Shown one piece after another: positions 1-13,118 of a stretch of DNA of 32,500 bases. The translations under genes and the position numbers were made by a program. Source of the stretch: Neocallimastix lanati (nom. inval.) (Eukaryota; Neocallimastigomycota; Neocallimastigomycetes; Neocallimastigales; Neocallimastigaceae). Below the pieces are notes generated by a model. The model was not told the origin of the DNA. It did no database searches and was given only the letters and a program-made list of their open reading frames with translations. The stretch is taken from NCBI GenBank assembly GCA_016946835.1, contig JACVTC010000100.1, positions 562,501-595,000 of the forward strand, read 5' to 3'. How positions within the stretch are numbered: the first letter of the stretch is position 1; the number at the start of each line of letters is the position of its first letter.

Positions 1-3000
1 AGAGTCGATAGAAGATAATGAATTGACTACTGAAGAAGAAGAGGACTTATCATTGATTGAGACAATTTCTATATCAAAGTAGATAGAATCATTCATAACA
101 ATAAATTCTAAATCATCACTGAGGATATTATAGACAGTAATAATATTGGAACTAACAGGTTTTAAGACGACATTCCAAGGATCTTCATCGTTCTTAGTTT
201 GAGTGATGATTGGAGAAGGTGTGGCTATCATGCCGTCAATATAAGAATATGAATTTGTACTATTTCCTGGTTTACTTGAACTTATTGGGGAATTATTTAC
301 ACCTTTTTTTGATATTTTACCCTTGAAAACAAATTCTTTAATAGGTATATAAATTTGTGGCATACGTATCATGGCTTTCAATGGTATAGTCAATTGATAA
401 TCTTTGACCAGACGACAATTAATATAAATTTCTGCTTCTTCCTTAACGGCCACATTGGATTCTTCTAAAGATAAATACTTCTTTGTGGATGTATCTTCTG
501 GAAGATCTGGTCTGAAACGAATATATACACGTACACTACTCAATGGTTGAATAGTTAAAACAGAATAAAGTTTTACCGAAGTTCTTGATAAAGAGAAAAT
601 AATTTCAAAGGAACTAGATTGACTTATATTAGATTTTATAGTAAATTCTAATGGTACATTTTCTCTATTGAAGATGACTAAACTACGGGAAGTGGATTCA
701 CGTCCATAGAAAAGATTATCTAATTGAAAACAAGTTCTTTCGGCTTCTACACCATTAACGTAAACATCAAAGACCCTGTTACTTTGGATTAGAGCTAAAT
801 TATTTTCTTCTAAATTTAATGATGTATTGTTCTGGAACATATGAAAAGAAGGTGTAGTAGTTGATGGATTTATAATACGTTGAAGATTATGTTTAGCAAC
901 AATTTCAACATGTACCTTAATAATTTTAAAGTCTAAAGGATTAAATAAATTTCTAATTATAATATAGGTAGAATAATCTCCACGAACGGCTGAATTAATA
1001 TTTATAGTGATGGAATGGGATTCACGTCGAATAGTACCTTTACTATTAACTCCAGAGGCTGGTCCACCAGAAGCGGTTCTTGGGTAATCTAAAATACCTT
1101 CATATCTACTTAAAAATATCCAATTTTTATCTAAATGATCACATATTGTATTTATTTTATAGGAGACTTGTTCAAATGAAATATTTTCAAGTGTTATTTT
1201 TTTACTGATTCTAGTAGATCCTAAATCTTGTTGACCAAAGTTTAAAAGAAAGAAGCGTTTAACCTCTTTACCAGTAATAGCATCAACAATTTTTTGACAT
1301 CCTCTAACCATCATATGAGAATTATATTTACGTATAGATTCAGCGCTATCCTTATTAGATAAAATTATATTTCCATAAGGATGATTGGATAATGGATTAC
1401 TGATATTAGAACGATCACCTATAGATTGAATAGAGGAAACTGAAATAATATCAGAAAGCCAGGTATCATCCTCATCTTCAATATTGGTATTTGTACCTTG
1501 ATCATCTTCATTTCCATATAAATTAGTATTTACGGAACTCTTGTTATCTATACTATCTTCAATTTCTTCAATTTCCTCATTTGCATTACCAACAATATCA
1601 AGATTTTCGTTATTTAATTCATTACCAATAATTTTTTTATCATTCATATCTTCAGAAATACTTTTTATTTTTTTATGTTTAAATCCTGATCCTTCTTCAG
1701 GTGGCTGTTGACTAATTTCAATATACTCATCATCCTCAATATCAATTAAATCATTAGCTTCTTCTGGTACTATAACATTACTACTTTCTTCTATGATTCC
1801 AATGTATACATTAAGAGGTGTTTTCGTTAAAGAATTAACATCATAAATATGAATTTTGACATCCTCAGATACCCCTTGAATATTGGAATTAAGCATTTCT
1901 ACTGTGATAGGTAATCTTCCATTGGGTTCAATTGTACCACACATATTTTCATCAAGAGGAGATAATTTAATAATATCTTTTCTAGACATAAGCTCAATAG
2001 GATATTCAATATCAATTTTAAAGTTAAGCGGAAAAACTTTTGATAAATTGTTAATAACAAATGATTCTCGTTGAATATTTAACTTTTTCAGGTTCATCGC
2101 TTTTTTCTTTTTATTTTGAATAATTGAAGCAACATCTTCTTCCGCACTATTTTCGTTATCAGAATTTTCGCTATCAGAGTAAACAAGACTTCCAAATTCG
2201 ATTCGATTGTTTGAAATAGAAAAAGTTGGTCCTTCAATAATTTTTCCTTTTAATGGAACACCTTCAATAATTTGTCGATTACTAGGATCATTTAAAATTT
2301 CCTTATTTTTTTCAATTATATTTTTTAAGTTTAAAATCAGATTATTATTACTTTGGATATACATATCATTATCATCAATGACATTACTTTTACTCAATTT
2401 TCCTTTCATATCCAGGGAAGTTAAATCAGTTTCAGATAAGGATGGGAATAAAGATGATTGGTATGGGAATGATTTTATTGTCTGATGGGTAATGATCCAT
2501 AATTTACCAAAAGTTATACCATCAACATTGACAAGATCTTTACATTTTTCATTATCAAGCTTTGAATCTTCGCGTGAATAGGCACGAACTTTGATCTCAA
2601 CTGAATTATGAGCTTTGAGTGTCACTGTTCCTACAACAGGAGAATTTGAAAAACGTGAAAGAACTTCAACGTTAACGTATTTGGATATTTCATGATCTAA
2701 TTTGACACCCATTTCAAATTTAACATCATGATCACTTGAATTTAAAATAGTAAACCAGTTATCACAAGGTAAAGCTTCTGCATTGTAAGGATGATATAGA
2801 GGTGGAAGGAAAAGTTCACCTTTATTCAAACGCTCAAAACGAAGCTCATATTCAGTTAACTCAGCATCTACTTTAACTATCATTTCATTTTCAGGATTAT
2901 ATTTATTAATAACTTTGATATAGAAGGTCTTGTAACCAACTTCATAATTTTTAATTTCATGAGGTTTAATTTTAACTTCAATTATTTCTGAGGCATATCC

Positions 3001-5300
3001 TGGAATAATTAATATAGAATTATCAATTTTATTTTCTTGATTATTAATTTCAATAAAGCCAGGTAAATCTAATTCACAACAAAGAGGAGCTACAGAATCA
3101 TTCTTAATTTCAAAAGATAAAGGAACATCTTGCCATAAGTTAGCATTACCAATTTTTCCAACATCAATTTCTGTTTCATCAATATGACCTATTGACATAC
3201 AGTAAAATGCGGAAAGATTAAATGCCATAACATCTAAGTCTTGATTTTTATCATAAAGTAATAAAGCACCATTCAAATCAATACTTTTACCGTTATTTAA
3301 AATATTTATTTCTTCATTTGAGGATAAACTTGTAGGTCTTGGAACAGAGACATAGAGAATTACTTTTTGACCGGGCTTTATCTTTACTTCTAAACCACAT
3401 ACATTCCAAATATTACTTTCTTTAGATTTATCCTCTACTGGTGTTATTGAACTATCTTCCATATTTGTAATTTTATTAATAATACTCCATCTAGTATCTA
3501 AATCTAAATCAGAACGAGGAACGATAATCATTTCATTTAATGATGTATTTTCAATTCCAATTGGAAGTTCATATTGATTACTTGAATTATAATCTTCAAA
3601 ATATTCATCTTTTTGTATAAATGGATAGTAAGTTCCATCCTCATTTTCCCTAATATTTACATAGACATTATTCCATTGAATATTCTGAAGATTATTATTT
3701 TTATTTTGGTTTTGATTCTCAGTGGTATTGTTATTATTATTATTAATATTAATATTATTATTATTATTATTGTTATTATTATTATTATTAATTACAGAGG
3801 TCAGTAATTGTGGTAAAGATTTAGATTTTTTTCTACTTACACTAAAATTATCTATTTCCTTTATTGATAGATTATTACTTTTATCATTAACTTTACTAAT
3901 TTTAATAATATTTTTGTTGACATAAAGTCTTATATTAATTTTTGATACTTGTAATGCATTATTAATATTTTTTACAATAATATATTCATTAATAAATCCA
4001 TAGCCTTTATAACATAATTTAAATTTAATTTTCTTTTTATTTTTTAAATTTAATTTCAATTCGTCAGAATCAGATGGATTTATTGCTTCAATAATACCCT
4101 TTTTTTCATTCACAATAATACTTTCACTGGAGCATTCTATAATATATTCTAAGGGAAGAGAAGGAACTAAATTTGTAATTGAAAAAAAACTTGTAAATTC
4201 TTGATCAACTTTCTGAGTAAAACCAAAGTTAATTAAAGATTCAGATAACATAAATAAAGATTGACCGATATATGTAGTAAATTTAACTGTTTGAGTTAAA
4301 AGCTGAAATAATACTTCATCATTTTCATTTTCCTTTATACTAATAGAAAAACGTAATCCACCAATTAATGTTCTACATAAACCAAATGAATTTTCGATAC
4401 CATTATTGTCATTATTTTCAGTTTGTTTATTTATAAGACGATTAATACCAAGGTTTGGTTGTAATGCAATATATACTACAATTGTTTCATCTTTTTTTAT
4501 TAAAACATTTTGAGCAGGTTGTTCTAAATTTTCATTGGTAAATATTAAACATTGTTGTGATAAATTTGACGTACAATTAAGATAGAGATCTTTTTCATAT
4601 ATATTTTTAACATGAAATGGAGTTATTTTGGAATATTTCTTTGTGTAATCAACAAAACAGTTCTTCATATCAAATAAAGAATTCTCATCTAAATCAGGGA
4701 AAACTAAATAAGATTCATTTCTTGAATAATATTGGAAAGTTATTTTAATTTTTTTATTTTGTTCATTATCTTCTTGGACATATATAGTTGATTCATTTCT
4801 TCCATGTTTAAATGGTATAAGAGTAAGATCAATTCTTTTTGATTCATTACCACTAATTTCTCCAGAAAGTGATTCAATTTCAAAGATAGAATTTTTATTT
4901 GCATCATTATTAATTTTCTTTTCATCTTTTATTTTATCATTGATGAGAAGATCACAATTTCCTTGTGATATTTTATATTTAATAGTTTTATCTGAGGTAT
5001 TGGTTAATGTAAAGTAACAATCTTTTTTATCATTAATTTCAATTTTTCCTAAATCAATTGAAGAAACCTCAACAATTAAATTATTAGTATTTTCTTCAAC
5101 AGACTCTGGCTCTGCAACAAAATTTTCAATTATTTGATTATTATTGAAATTGTTATTAATATTAATAATATTATTATTAATTTCCGTTATTGAGGTTGAT
5201 TTTAGTTCTTCATTATTATCCACTTTATCTATAATACCGTTATTATTTATAAAATTTTCATTTGTTATATTAGCATTATTTTGTATTGAATTTATATTCA

Positions 5301-5349
<49 letters not shown>

Positions 5350-5797
5350 GATATTATTATTATTATTATCAAAATTACTAATGATATTATAATTATTATC
5401 AATTTGTAATAAATTAGATTCATTTAAGTGATGATTAATAGTTAAATCATTAATTTCTTTAAGATTATTTTTCAATATTTCATTTAAGTAAAGATTTTTA
5501 TCAAAATAAAGATTTGCATTAAAGGGTAATTTTTTTAATGTATCTGTATTACGATGTTCTATAATCATAAAGTTACCATATATTTCTTTTATTGTTCCTT
5601 TAGGAATAACATCTAATCTACCATGTAATTCAGATTTTAATTTTGGATAAATTTTAATTGTTATATTTTTAATTTCTTGAGGTTCAATTGGAAATATGAA
5701 GGATGTTGATGTTCTTTTATACTTTGAATAATTTATAGAATTTGTAGAAATAACTGAACCTTTAGTTTGAAATGCATTCTTTGTATTTTTACTAACC

Positions 5798-5877
<80 letters not shown>

Positions 5878-7553
5878 AGTTGTGTTAACACTATTTTCGT
5901 TTTCTGGCTTAGATAATTTTGTTTCTGTTTTTTTTTCAATTTCCTTCTTTTCAACTTTTTCATCATATTTATTTTCCTCTTTTTTACCACTTTTCAAACT
6001 GTCAATTTTTATTTGCAGTTTCTTTACTTTATCCTTTCTTCCTTTTCTTTTGGCAATTTTTATTTTTTGCTCAAGATGTTCAATTTCTTCTTCCATTTCT
6101 TTTGTTATAATTACAGGCTTATGTCTTTTAATTTTTTCATTACCATCTAAGATATCGGTTTCATATAGTTCATCTTCATCTTCAAATTGAAATTCTAATT
6201 TATAATTATTAAATTTAATTTCTTCCGATTCGACATAAAATATTTCTAAAAAACGTCTTTGTTTTGTACATGTACTCTTGATGATAACATTTTGTGCATT
6301 GAGACATAATTCATCTATAACACAGTTTCCAAAGTCCAATTTTTGTGTTTCAACAGAAAAATTGGACGTTTTTCTAATATTTGCTTTTACTGACAATATT
6401 TGATTATTTTCACGATCATTAATATTTTCTACAATTAACTTTTCATGATATTGGCCAGGTAAACTTGGTTCAAATACAAATGACACTTCTCTAGTACTAT
6501 AACCACTAACAATACCCATCTTACCTTTACTAAATACTAAATCACTGGATGCAATTGAACCTGACTTTTTAATATTATATAGAAGACTTGCTTCAGAACG
6601 ATTATGTATAATGATTGTTTTTGTTTTAGAATCACCCTTAGATAATACACCAAAATTAATATTTTTTTGACCTAAATCCATTACTGAACGACATAAAGAA
6701 AATCTTATCATTAATTCTCTAACTGGTATATTTTTTGTATCTGACTTTAATAAAGTTTCAAATTGAGGTCTTGGAATATCTCTGTCAAATTTTTCTAATT
6801 TAATAAATATTTTTGCATCTTGTTTTCTTGGTTTACGTTGTATAAATGGCTTATTTTGACTTGACGGTATATAAACTAATATTATTCTTTTTTCGGATTG
6901 AGGTGGAATTTCAATTTTTGATACTGAAATTAAATAATTTGAATTCATGATATAATCTAATTCATTTCTTAAAATCATTCGTGAACGAACATATTCCTCC
7001 TCCATTGATAATTTAGGTAGTATTGGTGTTAAATTATTAATATTTGATTCATAAGCACTAATTAAACCATTTAAAATCATTTTTATATTATCTACTTCAT
7101 CATCAAAATCATTAAAATGCTTTGATGAATTATTACGATTTCCATTTGGTTCTGTATTTGATAATTCATTATATTCATTAATTGAATGATGATCTTTAAT
7201 ATCATTATCTACTTTTAAGTTTACTAATATTTATTTAAAAAAAATTTTTAATATTAATAATAATATTATTATTATAATTATTGATATTATTATAGTTATT
7301 ATTATTATTATAATTGTTAATATCATTACAGTTAATTTTATTATTATAATTATTAAAATTATTATAATTTTTATTATTATTATAATTATTAATATCATTA
7401 TTGTTATAATTATCAATATTATTAATATTATTAATATTATAATAGTTTTTTTTTTTTAGCAGTTTTTTATTATTAACCATTAATTAGTTTTATAATATAT
7501 ATATATTAAAATAAAAAACAGAAAAATATGAATTAATATATAGGAATTAATAA

Positions 7554-7584
<31 letters not shown>

Positions 7585-10500
7585 TAAAAAACAGAAAAAT
7601 ATGAATTAATATATAGGATTTAATAAATAAATATATATATATATATTAAGTAGTTATACTAAATATTATATAATATAAAACTAAATAACCTACAATTTAA
7701 TGATGACGTATTTTTTTTAATATGATGAGAATTGTTTCCTCTTTCACTAAATCTTTCAAATTCACTACCACTATCATTGACATCTTTAAGAGAATGTATT
7801 TTTTCCAATATTTTATTTGATTTTTTACTTCCAACGACAAAAAAGTCATCAAATTCTTTAAATTTATTACGATTCTTTCTTATCTTTTTAGATTTTTTTG
7901 GATGATTATTTGGTAAATATTCATTTTTTGAAGTAAATTTTGATTCTGATAAATTTGTAAAAGAAATTGCTTCAACATTCCCTTTTATTTTATTTCTTGA
8001 TCCTGATCTTGATCTAGATTTTGATTTTGATGTATTTCTATTTCTTTTCTTCTTCAAAGTATCTCTATCTAAAGATTCCAAAGAAGTAATACTTAAACTT
8101 CTTGTGGAAGAAGTTGAAGAAGTAGAAGAATAGTGTCTAGAATGAGAATGCCTTTTATGATGATTTTTTCTTCCAGATGATTTATTATTTTTATTTATTT
8201 TACCATGTCCAGTACTTTCATTATCATTTCCTGCATTATTATTATCTTTAGTACCTAGTAAATCTTTGACATGAAGAAAAGAAGAATTATTACTATTTAG
8301 TGAACTATTTAATGAAGTATTTAAACCAATGGAATTACTATTACTTGGACTTAATGAATTTGGTAAAGTAGCTAAATCAAGGTAATCATTTTTAATTAAA
8401 AGAAATGAATCTTCACTATATCTTCTTTTGATGGTGATATTATCATTTAAAAGATTTTGATTATTTCGATTAGATTTTGATTTCCAATATGGATATACCC
8501 TTCTTTTTTCTGCCATACTTTCTAATAATTTTTTTCTTCTTTCGTTTGTTATTACAGATTCTGTTTTTTGATTTCTATCTTTTAGTTTTTCTGTATTTTC
8601 AGTATATATACCAATTTCAGTTAGTGAAGATGTTAACAGAAGAACTAAAGGTTTTTTAGATATATTACTAATACTAAATGTTCGAATAACTGGCGAATTT
8701 AATATAACATCACCAAGATCAATAAAATTGGTTGAGTTGGAGGTAATAATTCTATAGAACAATGAATGAAAAGTAACCCCATGCTTATCGATATTTGTTG
8801 ATTGAACTTCAATATTTTGATTATTGTTTTTGTTTAAATGATTTACTACAGTAATTTGTTTACGATAGTCAGGATTAACCTTTCTGGGGTATATATCTAT
8901 TTTTACTTCCAGTGATTGACGAGCGGGTATTTCATAAGGACCTCGAATACAATTTAATACTTTTGATATAAAACGAAGTTCAACTTTAGCAGATAGTTCA
9001 GAACGATTATAAATTTTAATTGGAAGTGATCTTAAAGTACCAACATTAGTATCACCGAAATTTACTATTTTCGGTTGTACTTCAATAAATGAAGTACAAC
9101 TTCTAGCCCTACAAGTAATTTTCTTTTTTTCTTTTTGTTGAATTTTTGATGAAGAGTAATGAAGTATAATTTTGAAAGTTTGTTTCGTTAATCGACCAGC
9201 ATTATAATTTGCTGTTAATTCTTTTTGTTCTGGACGATAATAAACTAGTACAGTTTTTTCATTTCTTGGATTCAAAATTATTTCTTCAGTTTGAATATAA
9301 TCGATACTTTTTTCACCCTCATCAAATTCAGTTAAGAATTCACCATCATAAACAGAATGAATTGTCGAACGTCTTTCTTCATTTATTTTTTCAGTCCATT
9401 TAATATAATCTAAAACATCAGATTGATTTCTCTTGTCACTTTTTATAAGTGTTGCATTATTTAAAGAATATAAATTATTGTCCAGGTTAGGAGAAGAAAC
9501 CCGTGAATTCACTTCACTAGTTTGAACTGAATATTCATTAATACTTTGGTTATTATTTATATTTAAATTAGTAATATTGAAAGAATTTGCACTCAAAGCC
9601 TCCATAAAGTTAGTAGTTGTTGATGGCGAAATTACTGAAGAAGACATTGGGGAATTTGGTATATCATTACTTAAATTAGTGATTTTATTTGTTTCACTGA
9701 TTATAGATCGACTACTACTAAGGAATGAATCTTCTCTCATAGATAATGGATAAGGTCTTATCATACTATCACCCTTATTTTCACCATTTATATCATCGAT
9801 TTTTATTTTAAATTTGACTTCAGCATCTACACCTTGAAAAGTAATATCTAATGGAACATCAGAAACATTACGTAAAATAAGTTGTTGTCTTGTCCAAACA
9901 CCAGCACAACAATCACCAAAATCAAGTATATTTCCGCTACTAACTACAAGAGATTCTTCACGTTTAACCGCTCTAACTACTGAAGTAATTTTTGTTTCTT
10001 CTATATTACTCATATCATTAGCGTTTTCAATTTGAAAATCATAAGAAAATTCACCAATTTCCTGTGGACGAAACTGAACACGTATTCTTAAATGTGCAAA
10101 AGCAGATAATGGTTTACAATCTAATTCTTCACCTGTATCATAATTATAAAATGTGAGCCAATTGACATGACTATTACCAAGAGTATCAGTAATATTCATA
10201 ATCCAATATAAATCAATTTCTGACCTATTCCAGAGAGTGAAATCTTTAAAATAAGTACCTCCCAATACACAATCATCAAATGAAATACCAGTTTCTCCTA
10301 TATCAATCCATAATACAGATTTACAAACTTTTGATCTAAATTTTAATGTTATTTGTTGATCTGAGGGTATATTGGATGTTATATTATTTAATTCTTCTGT
10401 GATTAAATTACTTTTATTAGGATCATCTAAATCTTCCTTAATTATTATTGTTTCATTTATTTTTTTTTCTTCTTCTGTACCATTGCCAGTTGTATTTGAT

Positions 10501-11234
10501 TCTTTATTTTTATCTGTAAAGGTTGTAGGTAAATCAACTAATTGTTGTTTTTGAATTATGGTATCTAAACGATAGGCGATAAAGAATAATAAACCATTGA
10601 TTTCAAAGAAATTATAGTTAGCATCTTCATCATTATAAGAATTTAAAAATTTATCACTTTCATTATTTTTAATTTCATCCATGCTTTGCATGTTAATTTT
10701 TTCTTTATTTTTTGGTAAAAATTCAACAATAATAGGGATAATTTGACCGGGTTCTATTTGAACTTCATCTATTTGTCCTACATAATTAAAAAGTTGATTA
10801 AACTGCTGATTATACACAGCATTTGCTGTGGTGTGATTCATATTATTTAATAAAGATGTTGAATATGTACTTTCTTTTATTTTTAATTCATAATTATGCC
10901 CTACAGATTCATTATCTGAATAACTATTTATTGGTGAAAAAAGGGATATATTTGAATTATATGGTTCTGCTGTATTATTACTCTGATCATTCAATACACT
11001 ATTCAAAAATTCATTTTCATTTTCTAAATTTTCATTATTTAATTGAAATGTAATTTGATTACCTAAATTTGAACGTAATTTTACTAAAATTGGATATTCG
11101 GCTATATTTTTGATTTTTATTCTTTTCAATGCATGTAAATCATTTAAATAAACTTTATCCAATATAAATTTAGAATTTACATCAACTAATTCAATTAAAG
11201 AAGATTCCTCTTCAACATTTTCTGAACTTACCAT
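1..11234 (-). CDS. Giant multi-domain ASH/MSP-like (HYDIN/SPD-2 style) protein, 3' partial
   Basis: Exon 1 runs 11234 to 7694 and exon 2 runs 7223 to the left edge, with no stop in either. The intron (7693-7224) is phase 1 on both sides, so 3588 residues are visible and the C-terminus is missing. ATG 11234 is the first in frame after an upstream stop. Repeated Ig-like beta-sandwich units have the ASPM-SPD2-Hydin pattern of an FGD/LG strand followed by an N-R/N-x-S strand and a closing strand ending in RP or KP: about residues 308-425, 430-667, 713-798, 831-1299, 1356-1464, 1472-1734, 1894-1997, 2162-2246, 2517-2621, 2842-2961, 3169-3286 and 3329-3419. Between them lie a Ser/Arg/Lys-rich stretch near 1030-1090, a charged coiled coil near 1550-1600 and poly-Asn tracts. 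No signal peptide or membrane segment is seen. ASH proteins act at cilia, centrosomes or spindle poles; a flagellar role is inference. I cannot name the orthologue. CFAP/DLEC1/HYDIN-type and CEP192-type proteins are the alternatives. Confidence 0.72.
3726..3792. repeat. ATT-rich repeat encoding an Asn-rich tract
   Basis: Triplet repeat read on the minus strand as Asn runs interrupted by Ile, near residues 2325-2347 of the giant protein. It falls in a linker between Ig-like units. The plus-strand frames across it are shadows made of Leu or Ile. Confidence 0.85.
5300..5400. repeat. ATT-rich repeat encoding an Asn-rich tract
   Basis: Interrupted ATT triplets read on the minus strand as runs of Asn broken by Thr, Ile and Met, near residues 1789-1822 of the giant protein. 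The surrounding 250 bases are also Asn-rich. Confidence 0.8.
5799..5874. repeat. (TTA/AAT)n microsatellite encoding poly-Asn
   Basis: An uninterrupted ATT-type triplet run reads as about 25 Asn codons (AAT) on the minus strand, near residues 1631-1656 of the giant protein. It follows a Lys/Glu-rich coiled-coil stretch and sits in the insert between the two halves of an Ig-like domain. Confidence 0.9.
7224..7693 (-). other. Intron of the giant gene (470 nt)
   Basis: The donor is GTAGGT at 7693 and the acceptor is ATATTAG ending at 7224. Both flanks are phase 1 and the joined codon is TTA (Leu). After two AGs close to the donor, the strand has no further AG until the acceptor, as expected upstream of a true 3' splice site. 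The intron holds a 73-bp-period duplication and a long ATT-rich stretch. A rival model starts a second gene at ATG 7480 with an Asn/Tyr-rich first exon and a donor (GTAATG) at 7329, also phase 1. I prefer one gene because an Ig-like domain is split across this gap. Confidence 0.6.
7502..7640. repeat. Two-copy direct repeat, 73-bp period
   Basis: A 40-base core starting TTAAAATAAAAAACAG is present at 7506-7545 and again at 7579-7618. The copies are separated by TA dinucleotide repeats of different length. The repeat lies inside the intron of the giant gene and has no coding meaning. Confidence 0.85.
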
Positions 11235-12255
11235 GATTATTTATATTACAAATAAGTAATTTTTAAAATAAATTATTTTTTTTTTTTTAGCTTTCTTGAT
11301 TTTTATTATTTTCCTATATTATTGTTATAGACTGTAGAATATTAAAATAAATATATATATATATTAATAATATAAATAATATATAAAAAATATAATTCTT
11401 AATTACTTTTAATTATTTTCCTTTTTAATAAATTAAGTTTTATGTAAAAATAAAAAAATAAAATAATAATAATAATTTATATGTTATTTATTGAATAAAT
11501 AAAATAATTTGATTATAATAAAATCTATTAATATATGTCATTCACAAGTATTAGTTTTTTTATAAGATTTATGTTAATTTATGATATATATAATACATAT
11601 TAAATTTTAATATAAAATTCTCTGATATATATTACATTTCAAGTTTAATAATAGAAATATTGTAAATTTAAGAATAAACCATAGTTTCTATTTTTCATTT
11701 TTATAATTATAATAAAAATTTATAATATTTATAATATATTTAATATTTTATTACCTTTTAATAATAATAATAATAAATAATTATATATTCCAAAATTACA
11801 CCAGTTTTCTTTATTATTATTATTATTATTATAATTTATTTTATTTAATTTTGAATTCTTAAAATGTATTGAAATATATTAAATTTAATATAATTTAAAA
11901 TTGATTTCCTTCTTTAAATTTATTAAATAATTTCTAAATGTTTAATTCATCATTGAATAATAGATTTGAAAATAAAAAAAAAATATTATTATTAATTTAT
12001 ATGTATAATTATTATTCTTTTTATTTTATATATATATATATTTTTTTTTTTATTCTTTTATTTAAAATGTATTATTTTTTTTTCTATTTTTTATTTTATA
12101 TTTCATATTTTTTTTAATTTCCTTATTATAATATTTATGATATTTTAATTTTTAAAAAATAATTTATATATATATAAATTATATATATTATATATATCAA
12201 TATTATTTCCTTTTCTTTATTAATTTATAAAGAAAAAAAAGTATATAAAAAAAGG

Positions 12256-12295
<40 letters not shown>
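12256..12295. repeat. 40-base A homopolymer
   Basis: An unbroken run of 40 A, bounded by GG on both sides. It is one of the longest homopolymers in the window and a likely site of assembly error or length polymorphism. Confidence 0.9.
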
Positions 12296-12297
<2 letters not shown>

Positions 12298-13084
12298 AAA
12301 AAAAATAAAGAAAAATAATAAATGAAATAAATTCAAAAATAATCTTATTATTTAGTTTAATATTATAATCTTTTAATTTATAAAAATAAAAGTTTTGAGC
12401 AAAAAAAAAAAAAAAAAAAAAAATGTAACCTATCTTTCAATTTTAATAAATATATTTTTTTTATATATTAAATATGATATTAATATAAAATTATATAATA
12501 TATATCTTTAAATTTTTAATAAATTTAAAATTGATTATCTAATTTATTAAAAACTTTTAATATCTGTAATATTATAATACTAATAATAATAATAATAGTA
12601 AATTCATTGATAAAAAAAAATATTATCAAAAAAATATTATACTTTTTAAATTTTTCATATTTTATATGATAACAGATGGTTTTTTTTTTTTTATATATAA
12701 TATTTAACTTTATATAACCTTATAATAATAATTATTCCACTATAATAAATGTATACATTTTAATTATCTTATACATTTTACATAAAAAGTAATTTTTTTT
12801 TTGTAGATTTTGTAGTTTCTTCTAATTGATTATAAAAATAGTTCTTAGTAAACTGATAATTAACAAATTTTTAATTTTAATAAATTATACTATAATAATT
12901 AATATATATATTATTATTAAAAATGTAGAAATAATGAAATTTTTGTAATTAAAAAAACATTTAAATGAGTAACTGAGAGGTATTTGTCAGATTTATAAAT
13001 ATTTTCGTCTTTTTGTATATATATATATATATTTTACTTCAAAATCATAAATAATGTTTAAATAGCATATTTTTTATTTCTTTT

Positions 13085-13118
<34 letters not shown>

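Noticed and set aside
5733-6190. Frames rich in Ile or Phe/Ser overlapping the giant gene
   Set aside because: Other-frame shadows of the coiled-coil and poly-Asn part of the giant protein, which is open through the whole interval.
7235-7480. Asn/Tyr-rich frame starting at ATG 7480 (minus), as a separate first exon
   Set aside because: It is translated ATT/TAATT repeat with almost only Asn, Tyr and Ile. Although a phase-matching donor exists at 7329, the split Ig-like domain favours one intron from 7693. Kept only as the rival model.
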